In this document: positions 23,905-34,799 of the stretch, piece after piece
How positions within the stretch are numbered: position 1 is the first letter of the stretch
Layout of the letters: the number at the start of each line of letters is the position of its first letter
From: Gloeopeniophorella convolvens
Lineage: Eukaryota; Basidiomycota; Agaricomycetes; Russulales
Assembly (NCBI GenBank): GCA_022496205.1
Contig: WTXD01000046.1
Coordinates: forward strand, 1 to 64,000
Length of the DNA: 64,000 nt
Reading direction: 5' to 3'
Position numbers and translations under genes: made by a program
The notes under the pieces: generated by a model
Told to the model about the DNA's origin: nothing
Seen by the model: only the letters and a program-made list of their open reading frames with translations
Databases searched by the model: none

Positions 23905-25304
23905 CTAAGCCTGCGCCGCAAGCGCAGGATCGAACCCCCTCGGAAACACCTGCCGCACATTGACATTGATGCGCGTCGTGCGCATGTAGCGCGCGTACGG
24001 CGCCCACTCTTCGTCGCCGGCATCCGCGAGGTGCGCCGGGAGCGAGCCTCGAGGATGCGCGGCACGCCGTGGTACGCGCGGCGGCACGCGGGGCCGGCCA
24101 TCACGACCACGTCGCCGGAGCGCAACAGCAGCGCGAGCGGCGCGACGTCGCGCGTGAGCCCGCCGATGAGGAACACCGCGGCGTTGCCGAGCCTGCGCGC
24201 GCGGGTCAGTGGTGCACAGCGGGGGAGCGGTGCGGGCGCACGTACGAGACGGAGACGAGCGGCGCGGTCGCGCAGAGCTCGGAGCGGTCGACGTGGCCCA
24301 TGAGCGTGTCCTTGGTCTGGTAAAAGTTAACGATGCCCGCGTCGGGCTCTGCGCGCGACGTCAGCGCCGGCCTGCCGCCTGCCGCCGCCGCACGCCACAC
24401 TGACCGTACGTCTCGGCCCACGCCGCCCAGTCGGGCCCGCTCTCGCCCCATCCCTCAAGCGGCGGCGCAGCAGCAAACACGCGCGCCCAATCAACGCTGC
24501 GCACCGCATCGGCGCACACCGCGGCGGCAGGCTTGCCGACGGGCTGCGCGCCGCGCGCAAAGTCATACTGCTTCGCGCCCCAGTGGTACGCCCAGCCGAT
24601 GTTCGCCCAGCGCAGGCGCGGGACGAGCTGCGCGGCGGTCGCGGGCGCCAGCTGCGGCGCGGGCGCGGGCGGCGGCTTGGGCGCCGCCGCGAGGGACAGG
24701 GACGCGGGCGCGTTCGCGATCAGCCGGCGTGGGCCCGGGGGGTCCGCGACGGCGCCGGGCGGGGGCACGCGCGGCGGGATGGGCGTGTGTGGCGCGGCGA
24801 GGAAGGTGCGCCAGAGGCCGGCGGGGGGCACGGCGTAGTGCGTGTCGAGGTTCGTGTCGTTGGTGCGCGGGCGTGGTCGTGCAGCGCCCAGCGGACGAGT
24901 TCGCGCTGGGTGGTGTCGGAGAGGAACGACGGGAGGACGACGAGGCCGGGGACGCGGGGGACGGCGTACGCCCTGCGCTTGCGCGCGCGCGGCGGCGCTG
25001 CGTCTGCATCGGCGAGAGGCACCTCGACGACCTCGGCGGCGTCTGCACGTCCACGCCATCCCCCGGCGTCGACCTCTTCCGATCGCGCGTCGTCGAGGAG
25101 GGCGAGGTCGAGCACATCGCCGAGGTCGGGCGGGGGAAAGCGCGCCTTGTACTTTTTCTCGGCGGCGCGGAAGGGCGTCCAGTCGGCGTCGACGTCGGCG
25201 CTGCGGTGCTTGGTCGTCTTGTAGTGGTGCCGCTGGCGCGCTTGTACTCGCGGCTGGTGGGTCGAGTATCGCCGCCGCCGTCGCCGTCGCCATCGATGTC
25301 ACGG
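23905..25304 (-). CDS. ALKBH1: ALKBH1-type 2-oxoglutarate/Fe(II) nucleic-acid dioxygenase
   Basis: AlkB family demethylase of the ALKBH1 branch (tRNA/DNA methyl oxidation; mitochondrial or nuclear). Visible in order: WTPFRAAEKKYKARFPPPDL, RKRRAYAVPRVPGLVVLPSF, LRWANIGWAYHWGAKQYDFA, the iron-binding HxD in GIVNFYQTKDTLMGHVDRSE, FLIGGLTRDVAPLALLLRSG, the second His in AYHGVPRIL, and the 2-oxoglutarate Arg in RTTRINVNVRQVFPRGFDP. The stop is TAG at 23905-23907. The first about 30 codons are unclear: the conserved frame is open only back to a TGA near 25315, and the plausible ATG (about 25290-25302) is in another frame. A small first exon or a base error is needed. It is divergent from LETM1. Confidence 0.88.
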
Positions 25305-25410
25305 AGATGCAGGCGAACGGCGCTCGGCAAGCGGAGCCGCGGAGAGACGCGGCCGGGATAATTGACCGCGTCGCTGTGAGCCGAGTTGTCGCGTTGCTCG
25401 TCTCTCTCTT
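25305..25410. promoter_or_regulatory. Short bidirectional promoter between ALKBH1 and LETM1
   Basis: Only about 100 nt separate two divergent start regions, so the promoters must be shared. No TATA-like motif is evident. Confidence 0.45.
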
Positions 25411-27701
25411 ATGTCTCTATGCCTGCCCCGCTCGTCGTCGCTCGCCCTCGCCGCCGCCGTTCGCAACAGCACCGCGCTCCGTCCGCGCGTTCTCACCCAC
25501 CTCCACGCGCGGCACTCTAGCCTCCTCGCGCACGTACACCCGCGCCTGCGCCCCTCGCCGCTCCTCCCGCTGCCCCGCTTCCAGTCGACCACCAAGGCCG
25601 AGCCAGCACCCGCCTCGCCGCCGCCAGGTCCGCCCGCACCAAAAGACGCTACGCCGACAGAGCCCGTGCTCGCGCGCGCATGGAAAAAGGTCAAGCACGA
25701 GGCACAGCACTACTGGCACGGCTCGAAGCTGCTCGCGAAGGAGGTCCGCATCTCTGCGCGCTGCAGCGCAAGATCTGCAGGGCGAGACGCTCACGCGCCG
25801 CGAGCGCAGGCAGGTGCGTGTTCTGTGGGTTGTATGGGGCCGCCGCTGACACTGGCGCTGCAGCTGCGCCGGACGACGCAGGACCTGCTGCGCCTCATCC
25901 CGTTCGCGGTGTTCATCATCGTACCGTTCATGGAGTTCCTGCTCCCCGTCGCGCTCAAGCTCTTCCCGAACATGCTCCCGAGCACGTTCGAGGACAAGTA
26001 CGCCGCGGTGCGTCGTCGCCCCGCCACCGGCTGCTGCCCGCTGACACATCCCGCAGGACGAAAAGTCGCGCAAGCTGCTCCGCATCCGCCTCGAGATGGC
26101 CAAGTTCCTCCAGGAGACGCTGCGCGAGTCGGGCCTGAAGGCCAACGCGCACATCCTGGGCAGCGACGCCTTTAAAGAGTTCTTCCGCAAGGTGCGCCGC
26201 GCCGCCGCGCCGTCCGCCCGAACCCCGCCCGGCTGACCCCGTCATCCCCGGCAGGTGCGCTCGACGGGCGAGACGCCGTCGCAGGAGGACGTGATCAACG
26301 TCGCCAAGCTGTTCGACGACGATCTGACGCTGGACAACCTCTCGCGGCCGCAGCTCGCGTCGATGTGCCGCTACATGGACCTGAACGCGTTCGGGACGGA
26401 CAACTTCCTGCGCGGCGCGCTGCGCTCGCGCCTCGCGCAGCTCCGGCGCGACGACGGGCTCATCTTCGCCGAGGGCGTCGACGAGCTGAGCACCGCGGAG
26501 CTGCAGGCCGCGTGCCAGAGCCGCGGCATCCGCGCGTACGGCGTGAGCCCCGCGCGCCTGCGCGAGGAGCTCGGCACGTGGATCCAGCTGCACCTCCGCG
26601 AGCGCGTCTCGGGCGTGCTGCTCGTGCTCGGGCGCGCGTTTGAGTACGACCGCAAGCCCGGCGCGGACGCGGGCGGGCGCACGGCGGTCGTGCGCAGCCT
26701 CGAGCACGTGCTCAGCGGGCTCCCGGACAACCTGGTGCGCCCCGCCGCGCCGCTGCCCGAGATGTTCTGTCCGTGCTGACTGGGTGCTGCGCAGCTGAGC
26801 GAGGCAGAGCTCGAGGTCGACTCGGACAAGGCGTCGTACAAGCAGCGCCTCGAGGTGCTGCAGCAGCAGGAAGAGCTGATCGAGGACGAGGAGGAGCAGG
26901 AACAGAAGGAGGAGGACGCGCGGCGCGCACGGCGCGCGGCCGAGGAGCGCTCGAAGCGCGAGGACGAGGCGCGCATGGCCGAGTCGCTCCTGCCGGACTC
27001 TGAGGTGCGCCCCCCCACGTACGAACTACGCGGCGGCTGGCTGACGACGACGACGCGCGCGCGGCAGCTGCACCCGGAGCCGCTCGAGGAGGACGCGCGC
27101 ATGACGGCGGAGCAGCTGAACGAGCTCGTCGAGGTGCTCTCGGTGCTGTCCGCCAAGTCGGCCGTGCTCAAGGAGCGCGACGAGCTGCACGCGCTGATGG
27201 AGGAGAACCAGCAGACGGCGAGCGAGGAGGCCGAGGTGCGCACCCGTCCCGCGTCATGGCGTGCAGTTGCGCACGGTGCTGACCATGCCCGCCCCCCGCG
27301 CACAGGACCCCAAGGCCGCGGCGCTGGTGAAGCGCATCCGGGGCATGCTGACGAAGCTCGACACGCAGCTGGCAGCCTACGACGCGCGCGTCGGCTCGTC
27401 GCTGCAGCTGATCGCGTGCGACGCGGCGGGGCGCATCCCCGTGCGGGACCTCGCGCGCGCGCTGTCGATGATCCGGCACCGGCCGGAGGAGGACGTGGTG
27501 GCGCACGTCGTGGACGCGCTCGACGCGGACAAGGACGGGTTCGTCGAGCTCGAGCACGTGCTCGGGCTCGCGCGCGCCGAGGGGCTCGGGATCGTCGTGG
27601 AGGAGCGCGAGCGCGGGGAGGACGCGGCGGGCGCGCGCAGCCTGCTGGGCGAGCTCCGTGCGGGCAAGACGCCGCGCAAGGAGGACATCGTGCAGGAGTG
27701 A
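25411..27701 (+). CDS. LETM1: LETM1/MDM38-type mitochondrial inner-membrane protein
   Basis: LETM1 proteins sustain mitochondrial K+/H+ exchange and organelle shape. The sequence starts MSLCLPRSSSLALAAAVRNS (presequence). It then shows ARAWKKVKHEAQHYWHGSKL, GETLTRRERRQ, LRRTTQDLLRLIPFAVF with the membrane segment (FIIVPFMEFLLPVAL), the ribosome-binding LETM domain (RPQLASMCRYMDLNAFGTDN, LREELGTWIQLHL), acidic coiled coils and a C-terminal EF-hand-like DADKDGFVELEHVL. About seven GT-AG introns are traversed; stop at 27699-27701. Between KEVRISA and GETLTRR (25741-25790) the frame slips by two single-base gaps that no intron can explain. A base-calling error is more likely than loss of this essential-type gene. 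Confidence 0.9.
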
Positions 27702-27922
27702 TTGGGGATTCGTGCTGCTACCTAGACCCGCTACTCATATTATAGACAATCTGGTATTTCCCCCGTCCGCGGGGCGTTGAAGCCTCTGTATAATGGCGGG
27801 GTCCAGGTTCCACGTGCGATCAACTACGGAAAGCAAACAAAACAGGAGGCGGACATGCGAGCAACCGAACAACCAAGCAAACACTGCGTATCTACATAGG
27901 ACATCATCATCATCGCCACGCA
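27702..27922. terminator. Convergent 3' intergenic region LETM1/SHR3
   Basis: 220 nt between two convergent stops. It holds both 3' ends; no distinct signal was identified. Confidence 0.35.
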
Positions 27923-28668
27923 TCACGACTCGGAGTCGTCCGCCGTTGTCGTCCCCGCTGCCGCCGCGGGCGCAGGCTCGGCCCGTGCGTCGTCGTCCTC
28001 GGCGCGCTCAGCCCACCAGCGGCCCGTCTGCAGCGCGAGCACGCCCGTGAGCGCGACGGAGCAGACGAGGTGGCTCGACGCGAGCGTGAGCGTCGGCGCG
28101 CGCAGGTCTGGCGGGAACTTGGCGTCGGCCGCGTGCGGCGGGAGCGTGCCAAAGTGCGTGAAGATGCCTGCATGCATGTGTGCACGTGAGCCAACGTGGG
28201 GAGAAACGGGGGCGCAGGACGCACTGGGGAGCACGGTCTGCACGTAGACGGCGGCGGCGGTGCCGTAGAGGACTGCGGGCGTGTGTCAGGGGCAGCGCGC
28301 GGAGGGGACGGGGGGCGGCGCGCGGGACGCACAGATGCTGCCGCCGTCGAACATGAGGTTGCCCGCCTCGCCGTCGCGCAGGCTCCAGAGGATGGTGGCG
28401 GCGCCGAGGGCGGCGGCGGCGGCGACGACGTAGCCGACGGCGGGGGCGCCCTTGGTGAGGACGTGGTAGTAGCGTGCGGCGACCCAGAGGTGGGCGTCGG
28501 TGACGGGGGTGCGCCAGAGGGTGAGCGAGTCGGCGGTCCAGTGCGTGAAGAGCAGGCCTGTGTGTTAAAGTTAGTGTTAGGGGGGGATGGCGTCGGGAGA
28601 GCGGGTGGGGCGCGCGCACCGAGGAGCGTGGAGGTCACGCAGACGGTGATGGCGGCGCGGATGGCCAT
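27923..28668 (-). CDS. SHR3: SHR3-like ER chaperone for amino-acid permeases
   Basis: Small polytopic ER membrane protein. From ATG 28668: MAIRAAITVCVTSTLLG (helix 1), intron, LLFTHWTADSLTLWRTPVTD, ARYYHVLTKGAPAVGYVVAA with the second hydrophobic segment, LRDGEAGNLMFDGGSIF, LYGTAAAVYVQTVLPS, and GIFTHFGTLPPHAADAKFPP followed by a last helix (HLVCSVALTGVLAL) and an acidic/Ala tail ending DDSES. Four hydrophobic segments, the DGGS(I/L)FLYG-type motif and the small size match the Shr3/Psh3 family, which packages amino-acid permeases for ER exit. Three introns in consistent phase; stop TGA at 27923-27925. It looks intact. Confidence 0.72.
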
Positions 28669-29522
28669 GGTGTCTGTGCGGGTCTCCGCTGGTGTGCGGT
28701 CGGCGGACGGGGGTGGGGTGAGGAGGTCGACGACGGCGACGACGGCGGTGACGGTGACGGTGAAGAGGAGGACAAGAGCGTCTGCAGTTGGACGCAAGCT
28801 GTACGCGGCGGGCCGGCGGCGCGCGTCTCTCGGCACCGTCGTTCGCGTTCGCTGCGGCGAGCAGCGTCGACGGCTTAATGCTCGCTGGTCTCCTCTCTGA
28901 CCACGTTCTAATGTAAAGTAATGTAAAGCGTGCTCTGTGCATAACGCCCGCGACGACGAGCGACGAGTGATCGGTGACTGTCCCCGTGAGCGCTCCGGCG
29001 ACACGCTCCGCTCGCCGTCGGCGCGACCTGCGCGACCCTGCGCGACCGACCTCGGGCGAAATATCCCCGGGGATTCGCGCGCGGTTCGCGTGTGCTTCTG
29101 TCGCTGGCACAGTGGCTACGCTGCCTTCGCAGACGTGCGCGACAACGAGCCTGCCCATCCCTCTCTGCGCCGATGCCCAGCTCCCAGCACCGGGGCGGGC
29201 CCGCACCGACGCCCAACTCCTCTCCCTCCTTACGGTGAACTCTACTTGGAGCAAGTCTACGAAGATGCAGTCGTGTTTCCTATGCGCGAGCCCGGGGGTG
29301 ACTTGTCGCTCCTGCGATACTGTTGCGCCAGTTGTGTGTCTAGGCGTGCGTGCTGGTGGCGCTGAGCGCTACCATGCCACAGCTTCCGTCTCCTCTTAAC
29401 GTCCGCGCCGCATGCGCCCTCGCCGTCCCGTCCTCCTTCCACTGCTCCCGGCTGAACACGCGCCGCGCTCCGCACACTGAGCAGCCTGCCCCGCCTGGCC
29501 CGTCGCGTCTGTCCCCTCGTCG
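28669..29522. promoter_or_regulatory. Divergent intergenic region SHR3/GT1
   Basis: About 850 nt between divergently transcribed genes, GC-rich, with no convincing reading frame. It should hold both promoters. No repeat or known motif was found. Confidence 0.4.
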
Positions 29523-31355
29523 ATGGCGCTGTCAAAGCAGATCCGCCCCTTCTTCTTCGCCTGCCTCCTAACCGTCCTCGGCACAATCTACTATCTCTCC
29601 CAGGAGCCCCAGGACGGGCCCCTCCTCCTCAACCTCACCACCCACGGCCGGCTCCCCACCACAGGCGACCCCTGTCCTCCTACTGCAGCCAAGCCCTACC
29701 CCGAGCGGCCCCCAAAGATCCAGATTATCGCCATCTGGAGCCAGCTCAACGCCAAGGCCATCTACCTCCCGCACTTCCTCGCTTCCGTCGGTGCCAACCC
29801 CTCCATCGACGTGCTCTTCATCAAGTTTGACAAGTATGGTGCCGACCGCGCGAGCAAGGCCGCGTGCGCCGCGCCCATGGCCGCCGAGTACGCCAACGTG
29901 CGCGAGCTGTGTCTGTCTGTGAACGAGTACTGGGACCTTCACGCCGACTTTCTGTGCTACCACTGGGCGTGCACTGACGGCGACCGTGCCCGCGTCGTGC
30001 AGAAGCTGCACGAGCGCATGGGCGGCGACCGCGTCAACTCGTACTTCCGCCCCTTTCGCGCAGACGTGTTTGCCAAGTGGATCAATCCCGACACGAAGAT
30101 CTGGGGCTGGTGCGACATGGACCTTGTATTCGGCAGGTGCGCACCTCATCAGCACGCACGCATACACGCTTACTTACATACGTGCGCCTGCAGCTTTGAG
30201 CGTGCCTGTGCGTACCTTGTACTGTCCCACCGATGACGCGAGCTGACGGCGGTGGCAGTCCCGTGGGACATCGCGTACGATTTCGACATGCTCATCGGGT
30301 ACTGGCCGTCCCCCGGCGCCGACGACGTCCTACTCTATATGAAAGGCCACCTCTCCTTCTTCCGCCACTCGCCCGAGGTGACCCGGCAGTTCCTCACGTT
30401 CCCGAACTTCCGCACGCAGCACGCGTTCCTCACCCTCCCGTGGATCGAGACTGACGCCGGTGCGCGCATCAGCTCCAGCTCCAGCTCCCGCACACGCTCA
30501 CGCTCACACTTACGCGCTGCGCAGAGGAGGCCGAGTACTCGCACTTTGCGCTGCTGCAAACAAACCTCACCTTCCTCCAGTTCGACGCCATGGTCCCGAC
30601 GCGCTTCCACCTGACCGCAGGCGGCGGCGCAGGCGGGACATACGGCCTGTTCAACGACGGGCAGTGGGAGTTTGCGGCGCTGGGCGCACAGACGGACCCC
30701 GCGGCGCGGCTGCTCTTCAGCGATCTCATGGACGAGCATGCGCGCGGGTGGGTGCCGCGTGCGACGTTCAGCGACGCGGGACACGAGCGGGAGGTGCACC
30801 TGCGCGGCGGCGAGTTTGCGCACTTTGTGTGGTTCGATAGGAAGTTCGCGGTGGACTACCTCAGTGCGTTCACGGACGACCCGGACGTGTACATCGGCGC
30901 GCGGTGAGTCGCCCCGTCCGGTACACCCGCTCTGCGCGTGGTGCTGACGGGATGTGCAGGTACGTGATGCGGCGCGCGCCGGGCGGGCGCGTTGTCGAGC
31001 GGTTCGAACCGGAGCCGGACGCAAAGATCATCGTCCCGCCGCTGGAGGGCCCCTCGATCGACTATGGCCACTGGGACCACTGGAATCGGCCGTACCTGCA
31101 CGAGATGCTCTACAATCATTTCCAGAACGAAAAGTACGCCCGTGAGTGCCTTGTCTTTGTCGCGCGGTGTGTGCGCGGGTGCTGATGTGGTGTGTAGCGT
31201 GGTGGGCATTGCCGGAGAGGCCGCTGCGGGAGGAGGAGGTGCTGTTTGTTGACAAGGACGACGGGGCGCAGGCGTGGGACAGGCAGTGGCGCGTCTTTTT
31301 CGATGCGGCGGACGCGCATCCTGCTGCGGCCTCCTCCAGTGTCACACCGCAGTGA
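29523..31355 (+). CDS. Membrane-anchored DUF6625-like putative glycosyltransferase (GT1)
   Basis: 515 aa from six exons: 29523-30136, 30194-30207, 30259-30459, 30525-30903, 30960-31141 and 31198-31355. Residues 7-24 (RPFFFACLLTVLGTIYYLS) form a signal anchor, implying a type II membrane protein of the secretory pathway. The body reads IQIIAIWSQLNAKAIYLPHF, WGWCDMDLVFGSFERAFPWD (with the DxD-like DMD), HLSFFRHSP, TFPNFRTQHAFLTLPW and GGGAGGTYGLFNDGQWEF, resembling the DUF6625 group. Its exact substrate is unknown. Exon 2 is a 14-nt micro-exon encoding the SFERAF join; without it the frame cannot be restored. It is the intact parent of three damaged copies downstream. Confidence 0.75.
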
Positions 31356-31624
31356 CCGCGCCCAAAACGCACCGGTGGCGCATGTGGCGTGTACGCTTTT
31401 GCGTTTGTATCTACTTAGGCGGGGCGGCGAGGATAACATAGAATAGAATAGGGCTCGCATACTACGTGGTTCCCAGTGCATGCGAGTCGTTATTTCGACA
31501 CGTCCGACCTGCGTCCAACGTTCGACGTTCGATATTCAATATTTACTCAATACCCATGTTCACGCGCACGCGTATGCATCACGGCCTGGCCGTGCACCAC
31601 GACCCAGGCAGAATGAACCACCCG

Positions 31625-31841
31625 TCTATGTCACAAACGACCGCCTCGTCCCATTCTCGCAGCTGCACCCACATGTTCGTCTGCTGGCTTGAGCCGTGCA
31701 TATCCCTCATGGGCCCGGGGCTCTACACTTGTAGCTTCATATAAGCTGGGTCTCGTTATACCCCCCCCCCCCCCTCCTCTCCCCTGCCTCCCTGCGGACT
31801 ACTTACTACCCCAATCGTTCCTCATCCTTGCATCCGCTACC
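31625..31841 (+). promoter_or_regulatory. Promoter of DUF6535-A with C-run
   Basis: Contains blocks shared with the promoters of copies B (36845-37018) and C (42280-42476): an ACCGCCTCGTCCCAT box, GGGCCC followed by GGGGCT, and the TATA-like CTTCATATA (here near 31735-31743). A C homopolymer of about 14 nt lies at 31761-31774. Confidence 0.6.
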
Positions 31842-34297
31842 ATGTCGCAAGACATCGAATCGGGCCTTGACGCAACGCGCGGTCCGAATACACGCCCCAC
31901 GGGCAGGTCGCAGGGTACGTTCCACCCACATATTCTCGCCCTGGCCACCCATCGACATCGACCATTCTAGCACACTCACCTGGCCAGCCTCCCGCCCAGT
32001 CTGCGCAACCTGAGAAGATCTATAGCGACCCATCGGGCCCGCTGTTCTCAATGTATCTGGAGCGCGCCGAGGAAGAGGACAAGAAGATGGTGGAGAACTG
32101 GAAGGGTGACGCCGACGGTATACTCGTATTTGTGCGACTTTCCTCCCCCCCCTGGTGTTCCTAGAGCACTCATGTCTTGTCGCAGACGGGTCTGTTCTCT
32201 GCCACCGTGGCTACGTTTCTCGGGATTACATTTCAAGGCCTTCAACTGAATTCTCAGGACGCGTCCGCCTTCTACCTCTCCCGCATCTATCAACAGTCCG
32301 CTGCCGAGAATGGGTCACAGGTCTTCGTTCCACCGACCATCTCCGACCCTGCGACCTTCACTCCATCCACATCCACCGTCTGGGTCAACGCACTGTGGTT
32401 CCTCAGTCTCGTCATCAGCTTGACGTGCGCGCTCTTGGCCACGATGCTGCAACAGTGGGCCCGACACTATCTGGACGTGACCCGGACACGCTACCAGCCG
32501 TACAAGCGCGCCCGCATACGTACATTCTACTTCAAGGGTGTCGAGAAGTTCCGGGTGTCCTGGGCGATCGACGCTCTTCCTGCCCTTCTCCACCTATCCG
32601 TCTTCCTATTCTACGCGGGCCTCTCTATCCTTCTGTTCACCGTCAATGTCACTATATTCAAGGTCGTCGTCTCATGGGTCGCGCTTTGCCTGTCCCTCTA
32701 CGTGGTGATCACGATGATGCCGGTCGTATTCCCGAACAGCCCATATCGCACGCCTCTGTCTACGCTGTGTCGGATGGCCTTTGTATACATCCTCCGGCTG
32801 CCTGTCAGCATTCTCAGCCGCATTTTCGACACCCTTTCCGACATATTCAGCATTTTTTTCTCGGTCTGGAATGCCCTCGACGACTTTGGGGAAAGGTTGC
32901 AAGTGCTGGACACTAGCAGAATGCTCAGAACTGCCGAAGAGATAGCGATCGGGCAGCCACCGGATGTGGACAGTTGGGCATTGGCATGGACATGCGACTC
33001 TCTGGATGAAGATCACGAGTTAGAGCAGTTCCTGGCTGGAGTCCCTGGCCTTCTAGGCTCCAAATTAGAGGCGCCTGAACGGGTGCTGACGGGCATGGAC
33101 GAACCCGGCGACCGCAATGGCCGTATCATTGGCAGGGCGCTGGACCTGATGTGTCGTCCCGTGGGGCCGAGCGTCTCCAGTGATGCTGTGCAACTTCGAC
33201 GATTCAAGATCTGCTCCGAAGCTGCGTTTACCCTCCTCATATTCACATACCATTGGACCGCAGATGAGCAGCTAGCCGGGTTCTTGTTATCAGCATCCAC
33301 CTTGGAACAAATGGTCGAGGTCTCAGATCAGGATATTGTCTCCTCCGCAAATTGTATGGCCCATTTGGCCCGTTTGGCGGCCCGTCAAGCGCCTTCATTC
33401 AGGTCGGGTCACGTTGAGCAACGTCAAGCTATAAGCCGCATCACGGGCCTTCCTGCGGTCACAGATGGGTCTCTCGGTGAACTCACCCTGGACTTCATCC
33501 GCCACGTCGTCCTCCCCTATCTTGATAGGCCACCCCTGACGATGTCCACAAAGGCGATAACGGCCTCTTTGCGCTATTTCGCCCACTTCGATCATCACCT
33601 CATTGATTGTGAGATATGGAACCGAGCTGCAGTAAAAACGTCGGACCAGGATGAAAACGAAGTAGCATTGCACATCCTCGCATCTCTTTCCCCGGCATAC
33701 CGTGAACGCCACCCTCAGCCCCCTATGCCATCCCCAGGACGGTTTTGGAGCGTTGTAACATACAAGGAGCTCATCACCTTCGACCGTTCGGACTTCCCCC
33801 TATGCACAGAGGCGGACCATCGCCTTACTGTCCATCTGCCCCCACCTCCAACCCCCAGTCGTGATGCACAATATGCAGGACAACCTCAGTCCGCGCCTCC
33901 GCCACAGGCTCTTGTGCTCGAGTCCTCCGTAACCATACCTCCGAACGCCCCCGCGGTTCTGGCAGCGGTAGCCACGACCGAGACAGGCGAGGCATCGGCT
34001 TCCGACGCAGCAATTATGCCGTTGCCGTTCGCTGGTCTTTCATCCTCCGCGCAACTTGAAGTTCACCACTCGGCGGCTCCGGTAACAATGGCACCGAGCT
34101 CTACGGCGGTGATCTCGCTCTCTATCAGCCACGTCGACGCCGGCAGCTCTTCGCAAAGTACCGATGCTCCTCCTGTTGTGACAGACACAGCGCTCAATGG
34201 TCCTGATGGCAGCCCAAAGGATGACAGCTTTCAGCCGCATGGAGTAGCTGTTTCTGCTGCGAGCATTGACATGGTATCTGTAGATCCCTGGCCTTGA
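31842..34297 (+). CDS. DUF6535 transmembrane protein A
   Basis: 781 aa; exons 31842-31914, 31971-32131 and 32186-34297. The first exon encodes MSQDIESGLDATRG. The DUF6535 core follows: SDPSGPLFSMYLERAEEEDK, MVENWKGDADGILVF and TGLFSATVATFLG. Hydrophobic helices are NALWFLSLVISLTCALLATM, LHLSVFLFYAGLSILLFTV and VVSWVALCLSLYVVITMMPV, ending at VFPNSPYRTPLSTL. The region from about residue 270 is soluble and variable among copies (SLDEDHELEQFLAGVPGLL, MSTKAITASLRYF), and the last about 180 residues are Pro/Ser/Thr-rich. The family is lineage-expanded in basidiomycetes, with no known function. Intact. Confidence 0.85.
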
Positions 34298-34799
34298 TTG
34301 AAGACGATGCGCTGGTCCAGTTTCTCGAGACTCTACAAAGACGAGCAATAGCTATCCAGTTCAGGGACGCTCATGTCATACTCTGTCGCACCTGCTACGC
34401 AGTGTTCCCTTACAAGTACACATGTAGGCTGCAGCTACGCAGTAAAGTGTATATATAGGATGTGGAAATATGTGTGCACGCACCTCGAGTTTTGACGGAT
34501 ACGCCGGCTGCGGTGGTGACTTGGTGCGCAGGTCCGCCGGGGACAGGCGCTCGGGGTGATGAGGCCTTTTCAGGAGCACATGCACGGGCGCTGCAGCCTT
34601 CGGCATGATGCCTGACAGTTGTCCCAGAGGCCGAGGAGAAGCGGATTCCTCAGGTTATCCGCAGGAGACCACGAGCTGCTGTCTGCAGAACGGTCATTGA
34701 CTCTTTGTTCGATTCGATCAAGTCGCCGCGAGCGCCTCCCGAGGCGGTTCTCTGCTGTTCTCAGTGGTGACTGGCAGAGGACATCAGCTCCCTCTCTCA
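34298..34799. repeat. DUF6535-A 3' region and duplicated spacer
   Basis: 34410-34520 matches the 3' regions of copies B (39550-39670) and C (45070-45190), including TTCCTTACA, an ACATGTA block and GTGTATATA. 34558-34778 is repeated at 45212-45420 (CTTTTCAGGAGCAC ... GCGAGCGCCTCCCG). No gene. Confidence 0.6.

Noticed and set aside
24333..25361. 342-codon plus-strand frame through ALKBH1
   Set aside because: The opposite strand encodes a clear ALKBH1 with catalytic residues. The plus frame is low-complexity Arg/Ala.
26371..27303. 310-codon minus-strand Ser/Arg-rich frame
   Set aside because: Shadow of the LETM1 coiled-coil exons.
31761..31774. C homopolymer as a regulatory switch
   Set aside because: A simple run in the promoter, absent from copies B and C. 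It is probably slippage-prone but has no supported role.
32155..32916. Second plus-strand frame overlapping DUF6535-A (repeated in copies B-D)
   Set aside because: It recurs in each copy only because the DNA is homologous. It lacks family similarity and starts inside the intron.
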